Source of the DNA: Takakia lepidozioides
Taxonomy: Eukaryota; Streptophyta; Takakiopsida; Takakiales; Takakiaceae
Reading direction: 5' to 3'
NCBI GenBank assembly: GCA_030704615.1
Contig: CM060731.1
Coordinates: 54,608,221 to 54,668,220, forward strand
Length of the DNA: 60,000 bases
Program-made: the position numbers and the translations under genes
Shown: piece by piece, positions 21,850-32,438 of the stretch
Layout: each line of letters begins with the position of its first letter
How positions within the stretch are numbered: the stretch's first letter is position 1
Notes under the pieces: generated by a model
What the model was told of the DNA's origin: nothing
What the model saw: the letters and a program-made list of their open reading frames with translations, nothing else
The model's database searches: none

Positions 21850-23945
21850 GCACAGGCCCCCACAGCTCACTGGTCACAGCCGTCACAGTCCCACAGGCCA
21901 CTGGGCACAGCCTGTCGCAGCCCCTCACAGCCTCAAAGGCCTCAGGCACGGCCTGTCACAGCCCCTCACAGCCCCTCACAGCCCCAAAGGCCTCAGGCAC
22001 GGCCTGTCACAGCCCTCACAGCCCCAAAGGCCTCAGGCACGGCCTGTCACAGCCCCTCACAGCCCGTCACAGCCTCAAAGGCCTCAGGCACGGCCTGTCA
22101 CAGCCCCTCACAGCCCGTCACAGCCTCAAAGGCCTCAGGCACGGCCTGTCACAGCCCCTCACAGCCCGTCACAGCCCCAAAGGCCATGGGCACGGCCTGT
22201 CACAGCCCCTCACAGCCCGTCACAGCCTCAAAGGCCTCTGGGCACAGCCTGTCACAGCCTCAAAGGCCTCAGGCACGGCCTGTCACAGCCCCTCACAGCC
22301 CGTCACAGCCTCAAAGGCCTCTGGGCACAGCCTGTCACAGCCCGTCACAGCTCGCCACAGGGCACAGGGCACAGCCTGTCACAGCCCCTCACAGCCCGTC
22401 ACAGCCCCAAAGGCCATGGGCACAGCCTGTCACAGCTCGCCACAGCCCCACAGGGCACAGGGCACAGCCCCTCACAGCCCCTCACAGCCCGTCACAGCCC
22501 CAAAGGCCATGGGCACGGCCTGTCACAGCCCCTCACAGCCCGTCACAGCCTCAAAGGCCTCAGGCACGGCCTATCACAGCCCCTCACAGCCCGTCACAGC
22601 CCCAAAGGCCATGGGCACAGCCTGTCACAGCCCGTCACAGCCCCACAGGCCTCAGGGCACAGCCTGTCACAGCCCCGCACAGCCCGTCACAGCCCCAAAG
22701 GCCACTGGGCACAGCCTGTCACAGCCTGACACAGCCCGTCACAGCCCCACAGGGCACAAGGCACAGCCTGTCACAGCCCATCACAGCCCATCACAGCCTG
22801 TCACAGCTTGCCACAGCCCATCACAGCCCGTCGCCTCAGGGCACAGCCTGTCACAGCCCGACACAGCCCCACAGGCCTCAGGGCACAGCCTGTCACAGCC
22901 CCTCACAGCCCGTCACAGCCCCAAAGGCCACTGGGCACAGCCTGTCACAGCCTGACACAGCCCGTCACAGCCCGTCACAGCCCGCCACAGCCTGACACAG
23001 CCCGTCACGGCCCACAGGGCACAGGGCACAGCATGTCACAGCCCCTCACAGCCCGTCACAGCCCCAAAGGCCATGGGCACGGCCTGTCACAGCCTGACAC
23101 AGCCCGTCACAGCCCCACAGGGCACAGGGCACAGCCTGTCACAGCCCCTCACAGCCCGTCACAGCCCAAAGGCCATGGGCACGGCCTGTCACAGCCTGAC
23201 ACAGCCTGTCACAGCCCCACAGGGCACAGGGCACAGCCCCTCACAGCCCGTCACAGCCCCAAAGGCCATGGGCACGGCCTGTCACAGCCTGACACAGCCC
23301 GTCACAGCCCCACAGGGCACAGGCACAGCCTGTCACAGCCCCTCACAGCCCGTCACAGCCCCAAAGGCCATGGGCACGGCCTGTCACAGCCCCTCACAGC
23401 CCGTCACAGCCTCAAAGGCCTCAGGCACGGCCTGTCACAGCCCCTCACAGCCCGTCACAGCCTCAAAGGCCTCTGGGCACAGCCTGTCACAGCCCGTCAC
23501 AGCTCGCCACAGCCTGACACAGCCCGTCACAGCCCCACAGGGCACAGGGCACAGCCTGTCACAGCCCCTCACAGCCCGTCACAGCCAAAAAGGCCATGGG
23601 CACGGCCTGTCACAGCCCCTCACAGCCCCTCACAGCCTCAAAGGCCTCAGGCACGGCCTGTCACAGCCCGTCACAGCCCCAAAGGCCATGGGCACAGCCT
23701 GTCACAGCCCGTCACAGCCCCACAGGCCTCAGGGCACAGCCTGTCACAGCCCCGCACAGCCCGTCACAGCCCCAAAGGCCACTGGGCACAGCCTATCACA
23801 GCCTGACACAGCCCGTCACAGCCCCACAGGGCACAGGGCACAGCCTGTCACAGCCCATCACAGCCCATCACAGCTTGCCACAGCCCATCACAGCCCGTCA
23901 CAGCTTGCCACAGCCCATCACAGCCCGTCACAGCCCCACAGGCCA
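21850..23945 (-). repeat. Element C leader satellite: about 51-bp CACAGCCC array
   Basis: Roughly 2.1 kb built from CACAGCCC/GTCACAGC units grouped into about 51-base higher-order units ending in AAAGGCC(T/A)(C/T)(A/G)GGCAC. Element sense (minus strand) is G-rich. Long open frames through it are side effects of a repeat length divisible by three. The same array, shorter and more diverged, sits in the leader of E (38691-39800). Confidence 0.9.
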
Positions 23946-23949
23946 CTCT

Positions 23950-25469
23950 GGCAGTTTAGCCATTTCTCCAAGGGGTTTAGCCATGCCAAGCTAGGGTTTG
24001 TGTCTCTTGGACTCTAGGCTTATTTCCACCGAGCTATGGTGGCTGTGAGGAAATCAGCAAGGTATCCTTGCTCTTTCGGCTCCCACACACCACCATAGTA
24101 GCCCTAAGCCATGAGGTGGTTGCCACAAACCAAGCCTTCTTTCTCACTTAGCCTCCCCAAACACGCCACTAAACTCAATGGCAAACAACCAAGCCCTGCT
24201 GGTTCCCAGCCCTTGTGAGCACTCATTCAAGCACTCTCATTGGCCATAGCATCTGTCTTAGAGCCTATTCCAGCCCTCTACACCTATTGCTTCAAGAGTT
24301 GCGCTCCCTTCAAGCTTGAAGTTGAAACCCCAACTCACATAGGCCCTACAAGTGCTTTTCTTTCACTCCAAGTGGAAACCAGCCCTAGACCTTCCGTTCT
24401 AGCTCTCTAAGGCTTGAAAACAAGAGCCTCAATGGGCTGAAGGCATGCTCCACACATGCCCCACTCTCACCATAAGAGAATCAGCTCCTTTGCTTCATTT
24501 CTTGCACCCACAAACCTGAAAATACAAGCTTCAGCAGGCTGAAAACATGCTCTACATGCCCTACAGGGAAACCAGCCCCTTCCTTCCTTTCTTGCACTCC
24601 CACACCTGAAAGTGCAAGCCTTCACCAGGCTGATAGCATGCTCCACACATGCATTGCCCTCATATAAGGGAAGTCAGCCCTTCCCTCTTCCTTGCTTGCC
24701 CTCCAAGCTTGAAGATGGAAGCTTCAATGAGCTGAATACATGCTCCACACATGCAACCTCTTCACACAAGAGATATCAGCCCCCTATCTTGGCTCCTTGG
24801 CTCCTTGATGCTCTCTAAGACAAGACTAAGCACTCCATAGCCTTTGCCAAGCTCCTGAAACCCTAAGGCTTACATTTCCAGCCACAAGACACTTCTCTTG
24901 TGGTGCAAGAGCTCTTCTTCCAAGCTCTGTAACCCTAGGTGCACATTCCATGGCCTTGCCGCACCTCTTAGCTCCTGTTCCAGCCCTGCTCTCGCCATGA
25001 CAAGAGCCCTCTCAATGCTGAAGCTCGAGATTGAAACCCAATCTCACCATACTCCACAAAGTGCACTGATTTGCCCCAAGCCAAATCAGCCCTTTCGCTT
25101 GGTCTTGCAATCCTTCACACAATGACAGCTCGCATTCCCAAGTCCAGTTCTCAGCTTTGCCACCAAAGCCACTATAACCTGCTCTTGACTGGTCCTCTTC
25201 CCAATCGTGCTTGCTCATGCATGTACACAATCTGAAACCATCAAGGTGCTCTGGAATTACCTACAGTATGGTGCTTTCATCTCTGAAGCTGAAGATCGAA
25301 TGCCAAGGTTTACCACCTCGTAACCCACATCGCCTCCGCTTCTAACAACCAAGAGCTCCACGGTGCTCCTTGCATAACAACTTGGTTTCTCTCATTCTCA
25401 AGCAAAAACCACAAGTGCTACAACTAACTCGTATCTAGCACTCATAGATACGAGCTCATCTTTCTCGAG
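23950..25469 (-). other. Element C leader between A1 and the satellite, with degenerate about 115-bp repeats
   Basis: It has no convincing coding frame. Between about 24230 and 24800 a degenerate unit of roughly 115 bases recurs, each copy carrying AGC(A/C)TGAA and CATGCTCCACACATGC-like pieces. Immediately inside A1 (about 25430-25460) lies a perfect CTCGTATCTA/TAGATACGAG hairpin on the minus strand, conserved in the other copies. E has the same leader at 37180-38690. Confidence 0.7.
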
Positions 25470-25798
25470 TGATAAAGAGGAAGAATACAAGCACGAGCTC
25501 ATGCGAGCTCACAAAGCTGAAGCATAAACTCATGCATATATATAACCTCATCACTCAAATACAAGTCAAGCCAAGTGCACCCCACGCCATGGGGAATCCA
25601 CACTACGGCGCCATAGCTAGGCGCGGTGAGGCTCAACTCGAGAAAGATGAGCCTCCCGCGCTTGCCGTGAAGATAACCATTCCAGGGCCTAAATCTGCCT
25701 TGACCCCTGGATTGACACTTGGGCCAATCCCAAATGTCAATATGTAAAAGATAGCTATTTCCTAGCTAGTTTCACACTAGTGGTAAAATAACTTGACA
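25470..25798 (-). repeat. A1 segment of element C (5' terminus)
   Basis: 329 bases, TGTCAAG...TTATCA, followed inward by leader and not by segment B. A TATATATA box lies at about 25535-25544 on the minus strand, about 70 bases before the inner edge, a plausible element promoter. The outer edge abuts the interrupted D integrase. Confidence 0.88.
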
Positions 25799-26705
25799 TC
25801 CCCTCTGGAATCGGCAAGGGTTGTAACAGCCCCGCTTGCTTTTTGTACTCGCTCCGGTTTTGTTGGCATGTGGTGTATGTCTTGACATACTCCTCTACCT
25901 CCTCCCTCAGTTTGGGCCAGAAATACTCTTTCTTCAAGAGTGCCGCAGTGCGCTTGGCTCCGCCGTGGCCCGCAAGCGGGCTATCATGGCATTATCTCAA
26001 GAGGCTATCTCTAATCCCTCCCTTCGGCACGTAGAGACGTTTTTGCTTATACCGGAGCAGTCCATTTTGCAAGTGGAACTGCGATTTAACCCCCATCCTC
26101 AAGTCCTGCATCACGGACTTCGCCAGCTCATCCTTCCGGCAAGCCTTCCGGATCTTCCTTTGGAGCGCCGTCTCGCCCTTGTACACCAACAAGAGCTGCT
26201 GCTTTCTACTTAAAGCATCGGCCACCACGTTGTCTCGTCCCGGTTTGTACTGGATATCCACGTCGAACACCGCCAAAGTATCTTGCCACCTAAGTTGTTT
26301 TGGGGACAACTTGGGCTGCGTGGCAAAATACTTCACCGTGACATTGTCCGTGAACACCTTCCCTGGGTTGGAACCAACATAGTGGCGCCAAAGCTCAAGA
26401 CAGTGCACCACCGCCTTCATCTCTTTTTCGTGCGTCGGCCACCGTCGCTCCACTTCATTCAGTTTCTTACTTTCGTAAGCCATTGGACGTCCATCTTGCA
26501 TCAGTACACCCCCAATCGCGAAGTCCGACGCATCTGTATGTATCTCGAACGGACGATCGAACTCCGGGATTTTCAAGACTGGAGCTTCCGCCATCCGCTG
26601 CTTCAATTCAGCAAAGGCTTGGCCACAAAAGGTGTTCCATGCCCAGACTTTAGATTTACACAGAAGGTCTGACAGCGACCCCGCAATCTTGGCGAAATTT
26701 CTCAC
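25799..26705 (-). pseudogene. Element D RNase H and integrase zinc-binding part (5' of the C insertion)
   Basis: RNase H shows FEIHTDASDFAIGGVLMQ and VFTDN; then DALSRKQQ and the integrase N-terminal part with AGHGGAKRT and TYTTCQQNRSEYKK, where the first Cys of the finger is Tyr. A TAA interrupts it near 25990 and another at 26706. The final residues LLQPLPIPEG meet element C and resume beyond it. Confidence 0.88.
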
Positions 26706-27935
26706 TTACTTCCGGTAATAGGAGGCGAGTCCTAGGAAGGATCGCACTCCCGGGACCGAAGTCGGAGGCTCCCAGTCCAAGATCGCCCTCACCTTTCTGT
26801 CATCCATTTTGATCCCATCCTGTGTAATCACATGCCCCAAGAACTCCACTTTCGTGACCCCGAATTCGCACTTTGAAGCTTTGGCGTACAGCTTCCTTTC
26901 CCGCAACTTTTGGAACACCCTTTTGAGGTGCTCCAGGTGCTCCTCCTTTGTTTTCGAGTACACCAAGATGTCGTCGATGTACACGATCACAAAGTCATCC
27001 AACCACTCCTAGAAAAGGCTGTTCATCAGTGTGCTAAAGGTCGCAGGTGCATTGGTGCGCCCAAAAGGCATCACCAAGAACTCATATGAACCATACCTTG
27101 TCCTGCACGCGGTTTTCTCCTCATCTCCTTCCGCCACCCGAATTTGGTGATAGCCGGAGCGCAAGTCGATCCGGCTGACATACTTCACTCCTGCCAACCG
27201 ATCGAAGAGGTCGTCAATCCTTGGCAAAGGGTACCGGTTTTTGATAGTCACCTTATTCAAAGCCATGTAGTCGACACACATCCGCAGCGTCCCATCCTTT
27301 TTATCTGCAAATAGCACCGGGGCTCCGTAAGGTGATTTACTCGGCCGGATGTACCCCTTTGACATTAGATCTTTGAGCTGAGTCTTCAGCTCGACCAACT
27401 CTCTGTGGCTCAACCGGTAGGGCGCCTTGGCAGTCGGTTCCGATCCCGGTATCACCTCAATCTTGTGGTCAACTCCTCTTCGCGGTGGCAAGCCGCTTGG
27501 TAAATCCTCCGGCATCACATCCTGGTATTTCTCCAAGATCCCCTTGATCCAATCTAGGCTCGGCTCCCCATCGCCTTCTCCCTTCACTTCTCTAACGTAA
27601 AGCAAAAACTGGGGCTCGTGTGCCTCCTCCACGGCCCACTCCTTTGCTGACAGAAGGTTTATTCGGCCTCCCACGGATTTGGGCGTTTCCGACACTCGTA
27701 AAACCTTGCCACCATTTCCACATGGCAGCGTGACCACTCTCTTGCGGCCATCTATGACCGCTCCAGATTTGCTCAAAAAGGTCATCCCCAAAATGAGATC
27801 CACTCCATCGATCTCGCAGATGGTGAAGTTCTCACGTCCCTCCCAACTTCCCAGTTGAAGATGAACATCAAACGCCAACCTTGTCGCCAAGTGTGGTTCT
27901 CCTTTGGCAGAACGCACCTCAATAGAGGCCCCCAC
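26706..27935 (-). pseudogene. Element D reverse transcriptase
   Basis: Typical Ty3/Gypsy reverse transcriptase: [47 protein letters not shown] and the catalytic [14 protein letters not shown] at about 27009-27011, just before EWLDDFV, and a TAA after ASYYRK break the frame. Both sit where related elements have sense codons, so these are decay mutations. Confidence 0.9.
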
Positions 27936-29271
27936 GTCACTTGTCGGGAATCCCAGCTTTTGTGCCGTTGCCGGTGTAATGAAGGAGTGCGACGCTCATG
28001 TGTCCACCAACAACGACACATTAGTTCCGGATATTATCCCATCCACGACAATAACTGACTCCCTTTTCGTAAGGCGTCAGTTTCCTGATACAACTCACAA
28101 GAAAATTTGCCTACCTTGCAAGTCCTGGCGACCACCGCTTCCACCAAGCGATTGATGGTATCTTCCGACAGCTCCGTGGTCGCCCGAGTCATGTTCAATT
28201 GCCGGGCTCGTGCACTTCTTGGCCATGTGCCCGGGCTCCCCGCAATTGAACACACTCCATCAAAGGTCGCATTCTGTCCGCCATAAGCCGCTCCACCCCT
28301 TTTCCTTTCGAAGCACCGGGTGCCGCCTTGACGTGTGAAGGCCCTCCCTTCGATTTCCACGTGCCATTGTTGCCGCGTGGCCTATCCCACTTCTTTTCCG
28401 GTCGGAAGGAGTCACCTTCCCGCCGGGTCTTCTTGTGGTTCAGCTCTGTACGGCCTTGTCTCTCACCCCTAGGGACATTCGAGAAACATTCAGCCCTCTC
28501 AATTGCCTCGTTCAAAGTCTTGGGTGGCTTCTCCTCCAACTTCCGCCTGGCCCATGGGGCCAGTCCCGCCACAAAGTTGAAGACCATTTCTGGTTCTGCC
28601 ATGTCCGCGACTTCGAGCAACAACACATTGAAAGCCTGGACATACCCCCGAATGTCATCTGTTTGCTTCAAAATCCTCATCTTGTCCCGGGCAAGCCAGG
28701 ACGCGTTGAGGGGCACAAACTGTCTCTTCATCAATTCCTTGAACCCACTCCAGTTCAAGGTTTCCGGGCTTGGGCCTCGGTCGTGAAGGCGATTCTGCCA
28801 CCATTGTTGAGCATAGCCCCTCAAATAGGTGGGAGCCACTTCCACGCGATCCTCGTCACTCAACTTGGCCGCCCGGAAGTACTGCTCGAGCTCCAAGAGC
28901 CAGGTGTTGAGTGCTTTCCAATTTCGGACGCCCTCGAAGGTGCCGGGTTCCTTAGGCTTCACCTTAAACTTTGCCTTAGTGGAAGTGGCATTAGCCGCCT
29001 TCAACACGTCTTTCAACGTCCCGCCAAACTGCGCCAACAACCCTTCCCAAAATGCTGCCGGCATGGGAGGCGTCTCTTGGTTTGTCGGAGCTCTCAAGGA
29101 TTCCTCGATCTCCGACTCCTCGGATTCCTCCCGCTCTTGGGCGGCCTCGTTTTTGGAAACATGCATCGCTTCCTCAAACGGCCGCCTCGGTGACACGCCG
29201 CCCCCATCGGGCTCACCGGGATCATCATCTTTTGGGCCGTTCCGCTTTCGCTTCGGCTTGCCCGACCCCAT
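27936..29271 (-). pseudogene. Element D gag and protease
   Basis: Gag starts with ATG at 29271, 42 bases inside the primer site. It has a charged N-terminus, then a chromovirus capsid block (WKALNTWLLELEQYFRAAKL, followed by AQQWWQNRL and VPLNASWLARDKM) and an Arg/Lys-rich tail. The zinc knuckle FNCGEPGHMAKKC is shifted out of frame by one extra base near 28255. The protease active site reads VDT-stop-ASHSF near 28000, where VDTGASHSF is expected, so GGA became TGA. Confidence 0.88.
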
Positions 29272-29312
29272 GATGAGGCCAATCCCAAGGACGATCGCGT
29301 ATTGAACTCTAA

Positions 29313-29324
29313 GCTCTGATACCA
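29313..29324 (-). other. Element D primer-binding site (initiator Met tRNA)
   Basis: On the minus strand TGGTATCAGAGC starts two bases inside the 5' LTR. It is the standard plant primer site complementary to the 3' end of initiator methionine tRNA. No comparable site follows A1 in B, C or E. Confidence 0.92.
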
Positions 29325-29326
29325 AG

Positions 29327-30047
29327 TGTCGCGCACCTCACTTCGGTAAGCTCCCCTTCAAGTCATAGTTACTCTGCTTTGATGCGCGCGCCTGACTCCC
29401 AACCTGGCCGCCGGGCCAACTCGGAGCTTCGGCTGCTCACTGGGACATAATGGTCCCCCCTTCGCTCTCCGAAGGACCCTCCACCTATTTGGGCCTAGTG
29501 GCCCTTTGGTAGATGGCAGTCCGGAACAGCTCCCTACTCTTTGGTCGCTTTCCGGCTCGCACGCTTACTCACTAGTTTTTGGTCACCAATGGGCTTGCAC
29601 CGTTCTCGGGGTTACTACTCCCTATATATACTTCTGTAGCTGTCCGCGGGGGTTTCACAACCAGCCATGCCATTTTATGGCGAACCACCACGAAGACCCT
29701 CGATTCCCGGTGGTGAGTCGCGGTGAGTCTTGGCCCACTCACCGCGGCCCCAATGGACCGTGATGAGTCCCAAGACTCCCCACGACTCCCACCTCGAGGT
29801 CTCCACCCCATGGTGAGTCCTATGCCACCCCCACTAAGTCCCGCTAAGCTACCACCACCCCTTGTGGAGCCACCCCCACCGCAACCCGGTGTGCGGGGTT
29901 CCACCTAGTGAGCGCCTCCGCCTCCTTGAGTGCCTTGGGCACTTAAGGGTGCTTCAGCCCCCGTACCTATCGCTGTTACTGCCCCCACCACAGGGGCAGC
30001 CCCTCTTGTGTCCCGACCCACTGCCCTCAAGGCAAAGGGCCGCGACA
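29327..30047 (-). repeat. Element D 5' LTR
   Basis: 721 bases with TG...CA ends, followed inward by the primer site and outward by TGCAG. It differs from the 3' LTR by scattered small changes. Confidence 0.93.
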
Positions 30048-30458
30048 TGCAGAGCGTGTCCGGCTGCAACGCTGTCTGATTGCACAAACTTGTGTAGCTC
30101 CTGCTCCTCTGCTCCAGTACACCACAGCCTTGTGGCTAAACACCTTGGTCCCCGGGGCTGTCTTTGGCTGTGTTCCAAGCCTAGCTTTCACCCACTTTGG
30201 TATTTCACTTACAGCTGCAGAACTGCTGGCTCCAACAGAGTTCTGACTGTCCAAAGCGATATTGAGGCCCTCAACGCCAACTACAGCAGTCTGTTGTCTA
30301 CTGCTAATGCCTGACTCCCAGTATGCAATCAACTCGTCCAATTGTTCTCCACTTAAATCAGTCTGAGTTCCTTGGGAAACATAAATCATGTCCCCTTGTG
30401 TGCACGGGCTAAGAGAAGAGACCTGCCCTTCAATTACGTCCTCATTTCCCCCAGCCAT
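30048..30458 (-). pseudogene. Leader frame of element B, 5' part (unidentified protein)
   Basis: It starts with a true ATG at 30458 (MAGGNEDVIEGQ) and runs 137 codons to the D insertion, continuing in frame at 11519 for a total of about 251 codons. There is no transmembrane segment, signal peptide or metal-binding motif. The N-terminus is acidic and Ser/Thr/Gln-rich. It lies between A1 and gag of B, so it could be an accessory element protein or captured host sequence. C and E have no matching frame in their leaders. Confidence 0.55.
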
Positions 30459-30807
30459 ACAAGGAGGACATCCACAGATTTGTCTCTCAAATAGACCAGA
30501 ACAGGTTCTAGAAACAGAATTGTGGATCTTTCACGACACACTCACACTCTAAAAATTCCATAGATTTTTAGCAGAGTCCCAAAAACAAAAACCACGTCTA
30601 GCTAAGTAGATATCCCCTTTCTGCAACTATCCCCCCAAAAACTGAGTCAAACGGAGCTCATTTGACAAAGATATGACCAACCAGGCTCTTTAAACCTAAC
30701 ACATTTTTCTTTTCTTTCCCCCCTTTTTAAAAATAAAATAAAATAAGACAACAAATACAAAGAAAACTCTTTTAAAATTAAAATTAAAATACTTGTCTTG
30801 GTTCCTG

Positions 30808-31110
30808 TTCCCTGGTTATCTACAGGTTCCCGAGGCCGTTTCCCTCACACTGTGAGCACACTACTGCCCCATTTCCGGTGCAGTTCGAGCATAGAATGCT
30901 GTCGACTTTGCTGGACTGTGGTGTCTGGACGCACACACGCCCCCGACCTGTTCTACACTGCGGAGGACCACCATCACCGCATTTCCGAGCGCACTCCACA
31001 GCAGCAATCTTCCGTGAGAGAGAGAGAGCTATGGCGGGACTTACAACAACAGCACAGGGCATCACAGCGTCCTTGGCATCAGCGGCATGGTGTGGGTGTC
31101 CTCAGGTGCA
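30808..31110 (-). pseudogene. DnaJ-type zinc-finger (BSD2/LQY1-like) gene fragment in the leader of B
   Basis: The frame ends CSNCTGNGAVVCSQCEGNG, two CxxCxGxG-type repeats as in plant plastid proteins with a DnaJ cysteine-rich domain, then GLGNL and a stop. Only one repeat pair is present; the usual second pair is missing. The part before it is Ser/Ala/Arg-rich and could be transit-peptide-like. It sits in the leader of element B, so it looks like a captured, truncated host exon. The family call rests on the repeat spacing only. Confidence 0.45.
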
Positions 31111-31933
31111 GCTCACAGTAAGGGCGATCTCGCATGGAGCAACCTCCTCTGCGAATGCTGCTCGGCTGCCCTAATGGATCATGCATCAATCCTCTCAGTC
31201 CTCATCAATCCTCTAGTTTGTGCAGGTTTTGATACGGTTTGCTTCAATAATGGCTGCCTGTGCTGCATCTTCCTGGGTGGCCACTGGCATTCCCACTCTG
31301 TCCGGAAGCAAGAAGGTTGCAAGAGTGGCCTCCGTCTAGGCTTGCTTCTCCGGCCTGCGATCTGGCAACCGACTGGATTCCCTGGCAGTGCCTTCAGTGT
31401 TGGTGATGGGTCTCGTGCACCGGTCAAGCATGTCCCTCCCTATGCTTCATTCTTTCTCTTTTCGCAGGTTACAACTATATCTCCCTTTAATCCTCTCGCA
31501 CGGTTGGGCAAAGAGCTGAGGCAGCTTCTTCTTCAAGAAATGTTATCTCAATCACAATTGGGTCGTTCGACAGAGTATCCGAGTTGGCTTGTACATCTTT
31601 GAAGCCTTCCTCCTCTTTCACAGGCCGCTTCGAGTGCTCTCGGTTTGCAGCACCTTCTTCCTATCTCTTCTTCCTATCAGCCAGCCCAAACTGCACTTTA
31701 CACCGTCAGCTCCCGTAGTTCAACTCCAGCATATATTTCCTCCAAAATTCAACATTGCTGATTCACCTCTGGCCCAGGCAGTAACAGGCCCAGCCCATAC
31801 GTTGCTCGCCAGGCCAGGCCACCACCTGCGCATCACCAACGCCCCCACACAGGGCCCTACTGCAGCAGCAAACAACGTCGCCAATGAGTAATCACACAGT
31901 GCAATTGTCGACACCACACCAGGGACAACACCA

Positions 31934-32165
31934 ACCTTGCTCACTCCTCGAACACCAGCTCGCCCAAACGTCTATCAGGCACATCGTGTGTGCAAAGCAT
32001 GGCCACATCCATCAGCTGCAGCAGCAGCTTGTCAATACATGTGGTCTTCAGCAGGTTCACATCAAGAACTTGTCTGGCCAGCTCTGGCTTCGCCAATGCT
32101 TGCCGCACCCACTGTGAGCTGTTCACGCCCTCACTGACCAGAACTGCTTCCTCGCAGTATAGCTC
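31934..32165 (-). pseudogene. Receptor-like-kinase C-lobe fragment in the leader of B
   Basis: The frame reads ...VNSSQWVRQALAKPELARQVLD, then LLLQLMDVAMLCTHDVPDRR and a stop soon after. The pattern (QWV...A-L-CT---P--RP) is like the last helices of plant receptor-like kinase domains, with the final RP replaced by RL. An upstream stop and a CGCAG possible acceptor suggest a single captured exon. No catalytic kinase motif is included. Confidence 0.4.
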
Positions 32166-32307
32166 CGTCCTGCCCCTGCGGCCTCATGCCAGAACCAACG
32201 TTATCCTTACCAGTGGAAAGACACCAGTTCTTTGCCCCTGCTTGACATGCAGCCTGCCTCCATGGACCATCTATATACCTAGAAACCAGAGATGATCAAA
32301 ACGTGCA

Positions 32308-32438
32308 TGTTTTTTTTTTATTTTTTTTTATTTTTTTTAAGCTTCTCAAACCAAGCATTACTTCACAGAGGTAATCATACAAGTGCTAACCCTCAACTCC
32401 TACCTTGCACTCACAGGTAAGAGGTCATCTCTCTCGAA
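32308..32438 (-). other. Leader start of element B: hairpin and A-rich tract
   Basis: Just inside A1, the minus strand carries CTCTTACCTG...CAAGGTAGGAG, equivalent to the CTCGTATCTG/CAGATACGAG stem in E but with different paired bases. Further in is a tract of A runs broken by single T bases (32311-32339). Confidence 0.55.

Larger units (their letters stand above)
14217..25798 (-). mobile_element. Element C: methyltransferase-Gypsy with complete A1...B1-A2-B2 termini, inserted in element D
   Basis: The boundaries are fixed by the interrupted D integrase: LLQPLPIPEG ends at 25799-25803 and TWESVSMDF resumes just left of 14217. Minus-strand order is A1 (25798-25470), leader with satellite arrays, gag, protease, methyltransferase, pol with PHD, purine tract (14933-14923), B1 (14922-14737), A2 (14734-14410), B2 (14409-14217). 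TCCC flanks the right end; the left end reads TCC, one C short. Its left half is riddled with small deletions. It is the youngest insertion in the nest. Confidence 0.9.
11520..30047 (-). mobile_element. Element D: Ty3/Gypsy chromovirus with 720-bp LTRs, interrupted by element C
   Basis: Two LTRs of 720 and 721 bases (11520-12239; 29327-30047) start TGTCGCGG and end GCGCGACA on the minus strand. They are flanked by TGCAG on both sides (11515-11519; 30048-30052). A primer site for initiator Met tRNA follows the 5' LTR. Internal order is gag, protease, reverse transcriptase, RNase H, integrase, chromodomain. Element C sits inside the integrase; without it D is about 6.9 kb, a normal chromovirus size. 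Several in-frame stops show it is inactive. Confidence 0.93.

Noticed and set aside
21655-24017. Several long plus-strand frames rich in Pro, Ser, His and Gln
   Set aside because: They read through the satellite, whose unit length keeps multiple frames open; the same peptides recur in different frames. Not genes.
30048-30052. Continuation of the leader frame into the D LTR as a fused protein
   Set aside because: The extension after SAC is LTR sequence and lacks any domain; in-frame rejoining on the other side of D explains the frame better.
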